64,000 nucleotides of DNA from Kyrpidia tusciae DSM 2912. GTDB lineage: Bacteria > Bacillota > Bacilli > Kyrpidiales > Kyrpidiaceae. The position numbers were made by a program, and so were the translations under genes. The stretch's first letter is position 1, and each line of letters opens with the position of its first letter. This document shows, in pieces, positions 17,042 to 25,095 of the stretch. The DNA is taken from contig NC_014098.1 in NCBI RefSeq assembly GCF_000092905.1, forward strand, positions 2,480,001-2,544,000, in the 5' to 3' direction. Below the pieces are notes generated by a model, which saw only the letters and a list, made by a program, of their open reading frames with translations, did not search any database and was not told the origin of the DNA.

Positions 17042-17126
17042 AACCCCCTGCCCGATAGGACGAATCCTTCTCCATTGTTGAGCAAATGTAAAAGGTAAAA
17101 AGTATTATGTGATCCCGGGTATTTTG

Positions 17127-17135
17127 TGCTAGAAT
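17127..17135 (+). promoter_or_regulatory. Extended -10 promoter of the soe operon
   Basis: TGC followed by TAGAAT forms an extended -10 element; no strong -35 is seen. The predicted transcription start near 17142 falls immediately before the folded leader. Confidence 0.5.
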
Positions 17136-17141
17136 ACCCCT

Positions 17142-17260
17142 AGAGGTAGAGGCATCCCGGCGACCACTCGCTTTCGGGTTACACCATGGCCAACCTCTCA
17201 CCGGGCATGTCCGAAAAGGGGAACGATTGCCCGTTCTTGGACTCATGCCGATTTCGGGCC
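17142..17260 (+). ncRNA. Structured leader RNA, candidate molybdenum-cofactor riboswitch
   Basis: Several nested pairings can be drawn by eye: GGCAT (17151-17155) with ATGCC (17245-17249); CCCGG (17156-17160) with CCGGG (17201-17205); GGTT (17177-17180) with AACC (17192-17195); GTCC (17209-17212) with GGAC (17239-17242); and GAACG (17221-17225) with CGTTC (17232-17236). This gives a closed multi-branch domain of about 110 bases directly after a promoter and upstream of a two-gene molybdopterin oxidoreductase operon. A 7-bp hairpin at 17340-17358, just before the ribosome binding site, could be the switching element. Assignment to the Moco motif is inferred from size, architecture and the gene controlled. 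Confidence 0.5.
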
Positions 17261-17339
17261 ATTTCAGAGCCATCACAATACGCTGTATCCTCACGACGCA
17301 CGGATCTCCTCCTTCTTCCCCGAACCGGAGCCCGGTTTC

Positions 17340-17358
17340 GGCGCGACACCCTCGCGCC
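17340..17358 (+). promoter_or_regulatory. Hairpin before soeBC (possible expression platform)
   Basis: Perfect arms GGCGCGA and TCGCGCC surround a 5-base loop and are followed by a mildly T-rich stretch (CATCATCATTTTAT), then AGGAGG. It could act as an intrinsic terminator or attenuator for the leader RNA. Confidence 0.5.
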
Positions 17359-17392
17359 CATCATCATTTTATCGTCAGGAGGGATGTGATTG

Positions 17393-18952
17393 ATGATCGA
17401 GCTCGAAACAGCGCCCAGAGAACGCCCCCCGGTGAAATGGGGCAAAGTGTTCAACCAGGACGCCTGTATCGGCTGCCACGCCTGCAGCACCGCGTGTAAG
17501 TCGGAACACCTGGTGCCCCTCGGCGTGAACCGGACCTATGTCAAACAGGTGGAAGTGGGCATCTACCCCGAGGTGAGCCGGGAGTTTCAAATCACCCGGT
17601 GCAATCAGTGCGAGGATCCTCCCTGTGTCGCCATCTGTCCGGTGTCCGCAATGTTTCAGCGGCCCGACGGCATCGTGGATTTTGACCGCGAGGTCTGCAT
17701 CGGCTGCAAAGCGTGCATGGCGGCCTGTCCTTATGATGCCATTTACATTCATCCGGACATCCACAGTGCGGAAAAATGCAATTTTTGCGCACACCGGATC
17801 GATCAGGGGCTGGAGCCGGCCTGTGTGGCCGTCTGTCCGGTGGAGGCGATCGTGGTCGGCGACCTCAACGACCCCGAGAGTGAGGTTTCCCAGCTTATCG
17901 CCCGGAATAAAGTCGATGTCCGCAAGCCCGAGAAAGGCACCAATCCAAAAGTTTTTTACGTCGGAGCCAGCGATTACACTCTCAATCCGACCAAGAGCAG
18001 TTACGAGTCGATGCACGTGTACGCCGAACAAAAAGAAGGCTATCCGGTCGGCCGAAAGCCCCAGAAAGAGGAAGGCGGCTCCCGGTCGGTGGCCGCAGCT
18101 CGGCTGGCCTACGATGTCAACCATCACTCCCCTTGGCACTGGGAGGTCTCCTTGTACACCTGGACAAAGTCCATTGCGGCTGGAGTGTTCATTCTATTTG
18201 CCATTCTCACCTTTGCCGGACAAAACCTCTCCCCGGCCTGGGGGATCGCCAACGCCGTGGTCGGAGGCGCCTTTTTGGGCCTGACCGGTTTGCTGTTGAT
18301 TGCAGACCTGGAGCACCCCGGACGATTTCTCCGGCTGTTTACCCGGCCTCAATGGCGATCGTGGCTGGCCCGGGGGGCGATGATCATTTCGGGCTACAGC
18401 ATCGTGCTGTTGATTCAATTTGTGCTCAGCCTGGAGGGCGTGACGACCACCAACACCGTGTTGTCCGTTTTCGGCCTGGTCCTTGGGGCCTTTACCGCTA
18501 TGTACACCGCATTTTTGTTCGCCCAGGCCAAAGGGCGGGATCTCTGGCAGAATCCGAGCCTGCCGCTCCACTTGTTGTCCCAAGCCGGGCTGAGCGGCGC
18601 GGCGGTTTACCTGCTGTTGAACCTGTTCCTGCCGCTACCCGAAGGGGCCGTGCCCCTGGTTCAGATCACGTTGATCGTCTCTTTGGGCTTGCACCTGGCC
18701 CTGGTGCTCAGCGAATGGGTGATCCCCCATACGTCCGAAGGGGCCAAAATCGCTGCCGAGCATATGTTCCGCGGGCGGTATAAGGGCTACTACTGGACCG
18801 GGGTGATCCTCGGGGCGGTGATCCCGTTCATTCTGTCCTGGTTTACCGGGATTCCCGCACTGCCGGTTCTCGCGGGAGTACTCGGCCTCATAGGCCTGTT
18901 GGCTTATGAACACGCCTATGTGCAAGCGGGGCAATCGGTGCCGTTGAGTTAA
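17393..18952 (+). CDS. soeBC: Fused iron-sulfur/NrfD-type membrane subunit, SoeB-SoeC-like
   Basis: This encodes 519 residues joining two usually separate subunits. Residues 1-215 are a four-cluster ferredoxin with CIGCHACSTACK, CNQCEDPPCVAICP, CIGCKACMAACP and a fourth set starting CNFC and ending CVAVCP. Residues 245-515 contain about eight membrane helices of the NrfD/DmsC/SoeC type, with WHWEVSLYTWTKS at the start. The fusion would pass electrons between the catalytic molybdoprotein on the cytoplasmic face and the quinone pool. The ATG at 17393 has AGGAGG 9-10 bases upstream; a TTG one codon earlier is also possible. It forms an operon with soeA (16-base gap) behind a structured leader. 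A polysulfide/thiosulfate reductase role is the alternative. Confidence 0.88.
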   Translation: MIELETAPRERPPVKWGKVFNQDACIGCHACSTACKSEHLVPLGVNRTYVKQVEVGIYPEVSREFQITRCNQCEDPPCVAICPVSAMFQRPDGIVDFDREVCIGCKACMAACPYDAIYIHPDIHSAEKCNFCAHRIDQGLEPACVAVCPVEAIVVGDLNDPESEVSQLIARNKVDVRKPEKGTNPKVFYVGASDYTLNPTKSSYESMHVYAEQKEGYPVGRKPQKEEGGSRSVAAARLAYDVNHHSPWHWEVSLYTWTKSIAAGVFILFAILTFAGQNLSPAWGIANAVVGGAFLGLTGLLLIADLEHPGRFLRLFTRPQWRSWLARGAMIISGYSIVLLIQFVLSLEGVTTTNTVLSVFGLVLGAFTAMYTAFLFAQAKGRDLWQNPSLPLHLLSQAGLSGAAVYLLLNLFLPLPEGAVPLVQITLIVSLGLHLALVLSEWVIPHTSEGAKIAAEHMFRGRYKGYYWTGVILGAVIPFILSWFTGIPALPVLAGVLGLIGLLAYEHAYVQAGQSVPLS

Positions 18953-18968
18953 CAAAGGGGGATGGGGC

Positions 18969-21953
18969 ATGAGCGTTCGTGAAGAAAAACTTTCAGCCAT
19001 TCAGGGATACGGCGGTCTCAAGAGCCATCCGGATCCCGACCAGTGGGACGATTGGCGGGAGCTGGACTCCCGGGCTTGGCCGCGAAAGCAGTACAAACAT
19101 TACCAATTGGTCCCTACGGTGTGTTTCAACTGTGAAGCAGCCTGTGGGCTGGTGGCCTACATCGATAAGGAAACGGGGGAGATCCGGAAACTGGAAGGCA
19201 ACCCCCTGCACCCGGCGAGCCGGGGTCGCAACTGCGCCAAAGGCCCGGCCACTTTGGTGCAGGTGACCAACCCGGACCGGATTCTGTATCCGCTCAAACG
19301 CGCTGCGGGCCGGGGGGAGGGCAAATGGGAACGGGTCAGCTGGGACGAGGCCCTCAACGACATCGCCGGGCGGATTCGCAAAGCTATTCTTGATGGGCGA
19401 AAGGATGAGATCGTCTATCACGTCGGCCGCCCGGGGGAGGACGAGTACACCGAACGCGTCCTGAAAGCCTGGGGGGTGGATGGCCACTCGTCCCATACCA
19501 ATGTCTGCTCTTCGGGGGCCCGGACGGGGTATGCGTTCTGGATGGGCATCGACCGCCCGGCTCCGGATTATGAGAATGCCCGGTTTATCCTGATGATGAG
19601 TTCCCACCTGGAGAGCGGCCATTATTTTAATCCCAACGCCCAGCGCATCATCCAAGCCCAGCAGAACGGGGCGAAGGTGTGCGTCATCGACACCCGGCTG
19701 TCCAACACCGCTTCGAAGGCGGATTACTGGCTCTCCCCGTGGCCCGGCACGGAAACGGCCTTCTTACTCGCGGTGGCCAATCAACTGATTCAAACGGAAC
19801 GCTTCAACCGGACCTTCGTCGAAGAGTGGGTAAACTGGAGACAATTCATGGAGGACCGGGACTACCTGGAGGATCTCCAGCGCCGGGGCTTTTTGGACCG
19901 GGTGCCCGAAGGCCGGAGTTTCGACGATTTTGTCTCGGTGCTAAAAGATCTGTACAAAGACTACACGCCGGAGTTTGCCGAAGCGGAGACGGGAATTGCG
20001 GCGCGCTGGGTCAAAGTGGTGGCCGACGAAATCGCCCGGGCCGGCACGGCATTTTCGTCCAATATCTGGCGCAATGCCGCCGCCGGCAACCGCGGGGGGT
20101 GGATGATCACCCGGGCGCTCATGTTCCTCAACGTGTTGATGGGTGCCGTGGGCGAGCCGGGCAGCATGATCCCCAACGCCTGGGCCAAGTTTGTCCCCCG
20201 ACGCAACACCATGCCGGATCCCATTCAGATGTGGAATGAAAACCATTGGCCGAGGGAGTATCCGCTGACATACTTTGAACTCAGCTATGCCCTCCCCCAC
20301 ATCCTGAAGCGGCGGAACAAACGGCTTGAAGTGTATTTTGCCCGGGTGGTCAACCCGGTGTGGACCTTCCCGGATGGGTTCACGTGGATCGAGTTCCTGA
20401 AGGATCCCGAGCGACTCGGCTGCCACGTCGTCCTCTCCCCCACCTGGTCGGAAACCGCCCAGTACGCCGATTATGTCTTGCCGGTGGGCCTGGCGCCTGA
20501 GCGGCACGATCTGCACAGCTACGAAACCCACGCCTCCCAGTGGATCGGGTTTCGCCAGCCGGTCAAGCGCGCCGCCCGGGAGCGGGCTGGCATCCCGGTG
20601 CGGGACACCCGGGACGTCAACCCCGGGGAGGTTTGGGAAGAAAATGAGTTCTGGATCGAGCTGTCTTGGCGGATCGATCCGGACGGGTCCCTGGGTATTC
20701 GCAAACATTTTGAATCCCCGTATCGCCCGGGAGAGAAAATCACAGTCAGCGAGTACTACCGGTGGATTTTTGAAAATGCTGTCCCCGGGCTGCCGGAAGC
20801 CGCCGCCCGGGAGGGGATTACGCCCCTGGAATACATGCAAAAATACGGGGTGTTCGAGGTCACCAAAGATGTGTATCGCCAGGACCTCACCCCGGTTCCG
20901 GAAGAAGTCCTTCGGGATGCGGTCATTGTGCCCGAAGAGGCCGAGGACCGGGTGGACGACGGCGAAGAGCCGGGGATCTGGGTGGATCATCCTGTGCACG
21001 GGGCAAACCACCGGGCCTACCCGGGGCCGTTCAAAAACCGCCGGGGGCAGTTCCGGGCCGGGATTATGGCAAAGGGCCGCGCGGTTCAGGGTTGGCCGAC
21101 GCCCTCGGGAAAACTGGAGTTTTTCTCCACGACCCTGAGGGATTGGGGATGGCCGGAATACGCCATTCCCATCTATCCGCGCAACGAAGCGGAGCGCCGG
21201 CAGATGGTCCACATCGTCAGCCAGGTGCACCCGAAAACCCTCGACCGGAGCCAAAACGAATTCGTGCTCTTGCCCACCTTCCGGCTGCCGATGCTCATCC
21301 ACAGCCGGACGAACGGGGCGAAGTGGCTGCATGAGATCGCCCACGTCAATCCCGTGTGGATGAATCCCATCGACGCCCAGCGCCTCGGGGTGGACACCGG
21401 GGATCTGGTCAAAGTCTCGACCGAGACCGGTTATTTTGTCGACAAGGTCTGGGTTACCGAGGGCATTCGCCCGGGCGTGGTGGCTTGTTCCCATCACCTG
21501 GGCCGCTGGCGGCTACAAGAGGACCACGGCAGCGACCGCTGGAGTTCGTCCCTGGTCTCCATCGAGGAAGTGGAACCGGGAAAATGGAGCATGCGGCAAA
21601 AACACGGGCCCCGGCCCTTTGAGAGCACCGATCCCGACTCCGGGCGGATCTGGTGGTCAGACGGGGGGGTGCACCAGAATATCGTGTTCCCGATCCAGCC
21701 CGACCCCATCAGCGGCATGCACTGTTGGCACCAGCGGGTGCGGGTAGAAAAAGCGGGGCCGAGTGACCGATATGCCGACATCGCCGTGGACACGAAGAAA
21801 GCCTACGAGGTGTTCGAGCGGTGGCTGCAGCTCACCCGCCCAGCGCCGGGACCAGGGGGACTGTACCGGCCGCTGTGGATGCTTCGGGTGCTCAAACCAC
21901 ATCCTGACGCCTACGTGATGCCCGAAGCGCGGACGGAAGCTGTGAAATCGTGA
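18969..21953 (+). CDS. soeA: Molybdopterin oxidoreductase catalytic subunit, SoeA-like (sulfite oxidation)
   Basis: This encodes 994 residues of the DMSO-reductase superfamily. It has an N-terminal 4Fe-4S motif (CFNCEAACGLVAYIDK, then GRNCAKG) and a cofactor-binding region HTNVCSSGARTGYAFWMG, where the Mo-ligating residue sits. No twin-arginine signal is present (it starts MSVREEKLSAIQGYGG), so the protein should stay in the cytoplasm, as SoeA of SoeABC sulfite dehydrogenase does, unlike exported Psr/Phs/Ttr enzymes. Length agrees with SoeA. sHdr releases sulfite in the cytoplasm, and that gene set lies a few kb away, so oxidation of sulfite to sulfate is the best inference. Polysulfide or tetrathionate reduction is not excluded. 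Confidence 0.82.
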   Translation: MSVREEKLSAIQGYGGLKSHPDPDQWDDWRELDSRAWPRKQYKHYQLVPTVCFNCEAACGLVAYIDKETGEIRKLEGNPLHPASRGRNCAKGPATLVQVTNPDRILYPLKRAAGRGEGKWERVSWDEALNDIAGRIRKAILDGRKDEIVYHVGRPGEDEYTERVLKAWGVDGHSSHTNVCSSGARTGYAFWMGIDRPAPDYENARFILMMSSHLESGHYFNPNAQRIIQAQQNGAKVCVIDTRLSNTASKADYWLSPWPGTETAFLLAVANQLIQTERFNRTFVEEWVNWRQFMEDRDYLEDLQRRGFLDRVPEGRSFDDFVSVLKDLYKDYTPEFAEAETGIAARWVKVVADEIARAGTAFSSNIWRNAAAGNRGGWMITRALMFLNVLMGAVGEPGSMIPNAWAKFVPRRNTMPDPIQMWNENHWPREYPLTYFELSYALPHILKRRNKRLEVYFARVVNPVWTFPDGFTWIEFLKDPERLGCHVVLSPTWSETAQYADYVLPVGLAPERHDLHSYETHASQWIGFRQPVKRAARERAGIPVRDTRDVNPGEVWEENEFWIELSWRIDPDGSLGIRKHFESPYRPGEKITVSEYYRWIFENAVPGLPEAAAREGITPLEYMQKYGVFEVTKDVYRQDLTPVPEEVLRDAVIVPEEAEDRVDDGEEPGIWVDHPVHGANHRAYPGPFKNRRGQFRAGIMAKGRAVQGWPTPSGKLEFFSTTLRDWGWPEYAIPIYPRNEAERRQMVHIVSQVHPKTLDRSQNEFVLLPTFRLPMLIHSRTNGAKWLHEIAHVNPVWMNPIDAQRLGVDTGDLVKVSTETGYFVDKVWVTEGIRPGVVACSHHLGRWRLQEDHGSDRWSSSLVSIEEVEPGKWSMRQKHGPRPFESTDPDSGRIWWSDGGVHQNIVFPIQPDPISGMHCWHQRVRVEKAGPSDRYADIAVDTKKAYEVFERWLQLTRPAPGPGGLYRPLWMLRVLKPHPDAYVMPEARTEAVKS

Positions 21954-21968
21954 CACACGCAAAAAATC

Positions 21969-22010
21969 GAGCCCCGGGGCGGGCCGCCCGGCCGACCCCT
22001 GGGCTCTTTC
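21969..22010. terminator. Bidirectional terminator between soeA and tauE
   Basis: A long GC hairpin (outer stem GAGCCC at 21969-21974 with GGGCTC at 22001-22006, plus inner pairing) is followed by TTTCCCTTTG on the plus strand and by CGATTTTTT on the minus strand. It can serve both converging genes. Confidence 0.8.
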
Positions 22011-22072
22011 CCTTTGCATCTGCATGATGGTCGCGTCCAAATCATTTCCCCAGTGGGCATGCACTTGTTGGC

Positions 22073-22864
22073 TTATGGAAGTAGAATGCCGGTCCAAATC
22101 TTCACGGTCACGGCGATGATGACCACCCCGAGGACGGCCCGGAGCACCCGAACGTCTATCATCCGACCGACCTTCACCCCCAGGGGAGCCACGATGACGC
22201 TGGCCACCACCACGATGGCCGCCGCCGTCCAAGGAATGTCTCCGGCCAATACCTTCCCGACGGAGGACCCGATGGACGACAGGAATGTAATCGCCAGGGA
22301 GGAGGCGATGGTGACACGGGTGGGGATCTTCAAAATCTGCAGCATGACCGGAACGAGCAAAAAGGCCCCGCCTGCTCCGACAATCCCCGCCGCGAGTCCC
22401 ACCGTCAGAGACGAGACGACAGCCATGGTCTTATTAAACTCGATCTCGTGGAGGGCGAGGTCTTCTGAACCCCGTTTGGGAAGAGACATGAGGATTGCTG
22501 CGGCAGTCGCTAGAATGGCGTAGATGATGTTCACAATATTCCCCGACAAAAACTTCGCTCCGTACCCTCCGACAAAACTGCCCACCAACACCGAGATCCC
22601 CATGATCAGCACCAGTTGCCTGTGGATCACGTTATCCCCGCGCTGGGCAATCACGCCGGACAACGTGGAGAACAGCACCTGAAGCGCCACGATCCCGGCC
22701 ACTTCGTGAGGACTATACCCCGGTAACCCCAGCATGGGCGGAATGTACAGGATCATCGGGTAATTCACAATTGCTCCGCCAATTCCGAGCATACCGGATA
22801 ACAAAGCCCCGATCACGCCAATGACAATCAATGTAGCAACGAGCTCAATCGTCACATCGCGCAT
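22073..22864 (-). CDS. TauE/SafE-family membrane permease (candidate sulfite exporter)
   Basis: This encodes 263 residues with eight hydrophobic helices in two homologous halves. Each half carries the family glycine motif (GALLSGMLGIGGAIVNYPMI and VGLAAGIVGAGGAFLLVPVM). Family members move sulfite, sulfonates or other small anions across the membrane. Between the SoeA-like and SoxB-like genes a sulfite-export or sulfur-anion role is likely but not proven. ATG 22864 directly abuts AAAGGGGG, so initiation at the in-frame GTG 22855, 9 bases from it, is possible. A promoter, a 16-codon leader ORF and about 100 bases of leader precede the gene. Confidence 0.85.
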   Translation of the reverse strand: MRDVTIELVATLIVIGVIGALLSGMLGIGGAIVNYPMILYIPPMLGLPGYSPHEVAGIVALQVLFSTLSGVIAQRGDNVIHRQLVLIMGISVLVGSFVGGYGAKFLSGNIVNIIYAILATAAAILMSLPKRGSEDLALHEIEFNKTMAVVSSLTVGLAAGIVGAGGAFLLVPVMLQILKIPTRVTIASSLAITFLSSIGSSVGKVLAGDIPWTAAAIVVVASVIVAPLGVKVGRMIDVRVLRAVLGVVIIAVTVKIWTGILLP

Positions 22865-22893
22865 CCCCCTTTTCAGAATGGGTTCGACCCCGA

Positions 22894-22944
22894 TCAGAAG
22901 GAGATGGTTATTTCAAACGATTCGAAAATAATGTTTCTTCTCAT
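22894..22944 (-). CDS. Candidate leader peptide upstream of tauE (16 aa)
   Basis: An ATG at 22944 follows CGGAGGG by 3 bases and opens MRRNIIFESFEITISF, with a stop at 22894-22896, about 30 bases before the permease gene. It lies inside the predicted transcript. Good initiation signals suggest it is translated, perhaps coupling translation to tauE expression. It contains no run of a single regulatory amino acid. Confidence 0.4.
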   Translation of the reverse strand: MRRNIIFESFEITISF

Positions 22945-22969
22945 ATACCCTCCGGGGTTCCCTATTCTC

Positions 22970-23000
22970 ATTATAGCGGAAATATCACCTTTGATGTCAA
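22970..23000 (-). promoter_or_regulatory. Promoter of tauE with consensus hexamers and a 19-bp spacer
   Basis: On the minus strand a perfect TTGACA (22995-23000) and a perfect TATAAT (22970-22975) are separated by 19 bp. Spacers of 19-20 bp are typical of MerR-family-controlled promoters. A small dyad ATCA-N4-TGAT lies within the spacer. Confidence 0.75.
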
Positions 23001-23030
23001 GGATCCTAGGAAATTGCGGCCTGCGAAAAT

Positions 23031-24734
23031 TTAGTGAAAAGTGTACGTTGTCCCCGGCAATTGTGACAATACAAATCCATGGGCATCCGTGGCCTTCACC
23101 CGGCCCTCGATCTCGTACTGAACCGGCCCGGTCTTTTTCAAGAAATTTTCAATCGCTTGAAACATGTCAAGGTCGAGGATTTGGGGGTCACGCACATTTT
23201 GAAACCGGCACAAAACGGTGGGCTTCTCCCCTTCCCGGACACAGGCTGCAATGGTGTAGGTTTTATTCGGTTGCAGCGGTTCTCCCCCGATGGTCATCGA
23301 TTGTACGCGCTTGCCGTACGGGTTTGCGATCGTCATGGTAACTTGCATTCCGGAAAAACGAACCACCCATCCCCCCACCCGCTTCGTCGGATCGGGAGAA
23401 AACACATTTTCCAATTCTTTTTCCATCCAGTCCCAAATCTGCTTTCCGGTCACTTTCCCAATTTCCAGTTGCGAATTCGTGGGCAGCATACTGTACAGAT
23501 GCTCCACAGTGAGGTCGCCCGGGGGAATCGGCGGACTAAAGCGGAAACCGTTCGAAATACCGATATCGGCGCTGGTGGCGTCCCGGATGGCATCGGTGAT
23601 CAAGTTATCCATAGGCGTTTCCAACACATTGTAACGGTACAAGTAGCCTTTGGTTTCGCCAATTTTGCGTTCCATGACCGGGAGGTAGGGTTTCCGCTCC
23701 GCTTCCACCACACTTTTGATCGCCGGATCTTCGGGGTACTGGTTCTCGTCTACAACCAAGAGCTTGTAAGTGTAGTCCTTGATTTTGCCGTCCTCCACCA
23801 CCACATCCAGCCGACCGACGAAAGACCCAAAGGACCCCGGCTCCACCACCGGGCAATGGCCGCCCACGATGGGTTCGTAAGTCCGCTCGTGGGTATCCCC
23901 GCCGAACAGGAAGTCGACGCCTTGACATTGGGGCTGTTTCGCGAGGTATACCTGCTGAGTCAGGCCCAGGTGGCAAAGCATCATCACAAGCTGACATTTG
24001 TAATTGTTGCGCAAGATGTCGACCAGCCGGGGGATCGAATCGGTCGGGAGGCCGAACTGGATTTCCTTCGACCAGGCCGGCGACTGCCGGACTTTGGTTA
24101 ACGGGTCGTTATAACCGATGAAGCCGATTCGGACCCCTCCAAGTTCTTTAATATAATATTCCGGAAACAGATCCCGATTTGGCTGGGGGCCTTGCTCGTT
24201 CCACACCATATTGGAACAAATCACGGGGAAATTGTAGCTTCGCGATAAGTCCACCAAAGTTTTGGACCCATAGACCACTTCCCAATTGCCAGGAATCGCC
24301 AGGTCGTACCCCATGCGGTTCATAATCCGCACCATCGCCCGGCCCTTGCTGAGGGCCGCCAGGGCTGAACCCTGATAACAGTCCCCGGTATCGACGATAA
24401 ACACGTTACCGGGGTTCTCGGCTCGGACTCGTTGGAACAAGGTGGCAATCCGGCTCATGCCCCCTGTCCGGCGAAAGACCATCTGGTTGTTCTCCCAGAA
24501 AAACTCGGGGTGAGTAAGCACCTGACCGTGAATGTCGGTGGTTTGAAGAAAGGTCAAACGTTTGACGCGGCTCGAGGTGGCCGCAATCTCCCGGTCCCGG
24601 TTGAGGCCGGAAGCCAGTCCTGTAACCAGGGGAAACATCCCCAGCCCCAGCCCGAAGGCTCCCATGTACTTTAACATGTCTCTGCGGGAAATTTTCTTTT
24701 CCACATGAGTGTCGTCGCCGCACTTTTGACACAT
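23031..24734 (-). CDS. soxB: SoxB-like thiosulfohydrolase of the 5'-nucleotidase superfamily, Tat-exported
   Basis: This encodes 567 residues. A twin-arginine signal is present (SRRDMLKYMGAFGLGLGMFP, about residues 16-42), so the protein acts outside the membrane. The metallophosphoesterase domain has QTTDIHGQVL, DTGDCYQGS, GNWEVVYG and GGDTHERTYEP, with DxH and GDxxxG metal ligands; GNWEVVYG resembles the GHWEFTYG of SoxB. The C-terminal domain carries SMLPTNSQLEIGKVTG. SoxB is a di-manganese enzyme that releases sulfate from SoxYZ-bound thiosulfate. No soxXA or soxYZ genes are in the window, as in organisms that combine partial Sox with sHdr. A general 5'-nucleotidase is the alternative. 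Confidence 0.75.
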   Translation of the reverse strand: MCQKCGDDTHVEKKISRRDMLKYMGAFGLGLGMFPLVTGLASGLNRDREIAATSSRVKRLTFLQTTDIHGQVLTHPEFFWENNQMVFRRTGGMSRIATLFQRVRAENPGNVFIVDTGDCYQGSALAALSKGRAMVRIMNRMGYDLAIPGNWEVVYGSKTLVDLSRSYNFPVICSNMVWNEQGPQPNRDLFPEYYIKELGGVRIGFIGYNDPLTKVRQSPAWSKEIQFGLPTDSIPRLVDILRNNYKCQLVMMLCHLGLTQQVYLAKQPQCQGVDFLFGGDTHERTYEPIVGGHCPVVEPGSFGSFVGRLDVVVEDGKIKDYTYKLLVVDENQYPEDPAIKSVVEAERKPYLPVMERKIGETKGYLYRYNVLETPMDNLITDAIRDATSADIGISNGFRFSPPIPPGDLTVEHLYSMLPTNSQLEIGKVTGKQIWDWMEKELENVFSPDPTKRVGGWVVRFSGMQVTMTIANPYGKRVQSMTIGGEPLQPNKTYTIAACVREGEKPTVLCRFQNVRDPQILDLDMFQAIENFLKKTGPVQYEIEGRVKATDAHGFVLSQLPGTTYTFH

Positions 24735-24740
24735 GCCTGA

Positions 24741-24968
24741 TCACGCTCCCGAAGATTGCACCGTTGGATCAATTTTGCTTAGGGGAATGGCCTGGATCCA
24801 GTCGTAGGAATTCCCCAGATACATCGTTTTGCCCACAATAACCGGATTGACGATCCCAAACCGGCCCCCCGGTTCATAAGACCCGAGTTCCTTGCCCGTT
24901 TTGGGATCCAGGGCGTAGACCTTTGACCCCGCCGCCGCCACCGCGGACCATTTTCGTCCGACCTTCAT
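24741..24968 (-). pseudogene. Truncated PQQ-like beta-propeller gene, C-terminal remnant (75 codons)
   Basis: An ATG at 24968 with GGAGGTGA 6 bases upstream opens MKVGRKWSAVAAAGSKVYAL, continuing with DPKTGKELGSYEPGG and NPVIVGKTMYLGNSYDWIQA. KVYALDPKTGKELW-type blades are the hallmark of PQQ-dehydrogenase-like propellers of 350-600 residues, so a 75-residue product can be only one or two blades. The start signals are intact while most of the gene is missing, suggesting an internal deletion joining the first codons to the last blades. It is immediately upstream of soxB and probably co-transcribed with it. Confidence 0.65.
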
Positions 24969-25095
24969 GGTTTCACCTCCAGGGACTTCTAAGTATTCTG
25001 ATGAACCTGGAGATACCATACAGCGAACGGCAGCTGAAATTCTATTGCCCAATCCTCTTATTTTTTCTAAACAGACGAGTCAAGCGGAAGTTTTT

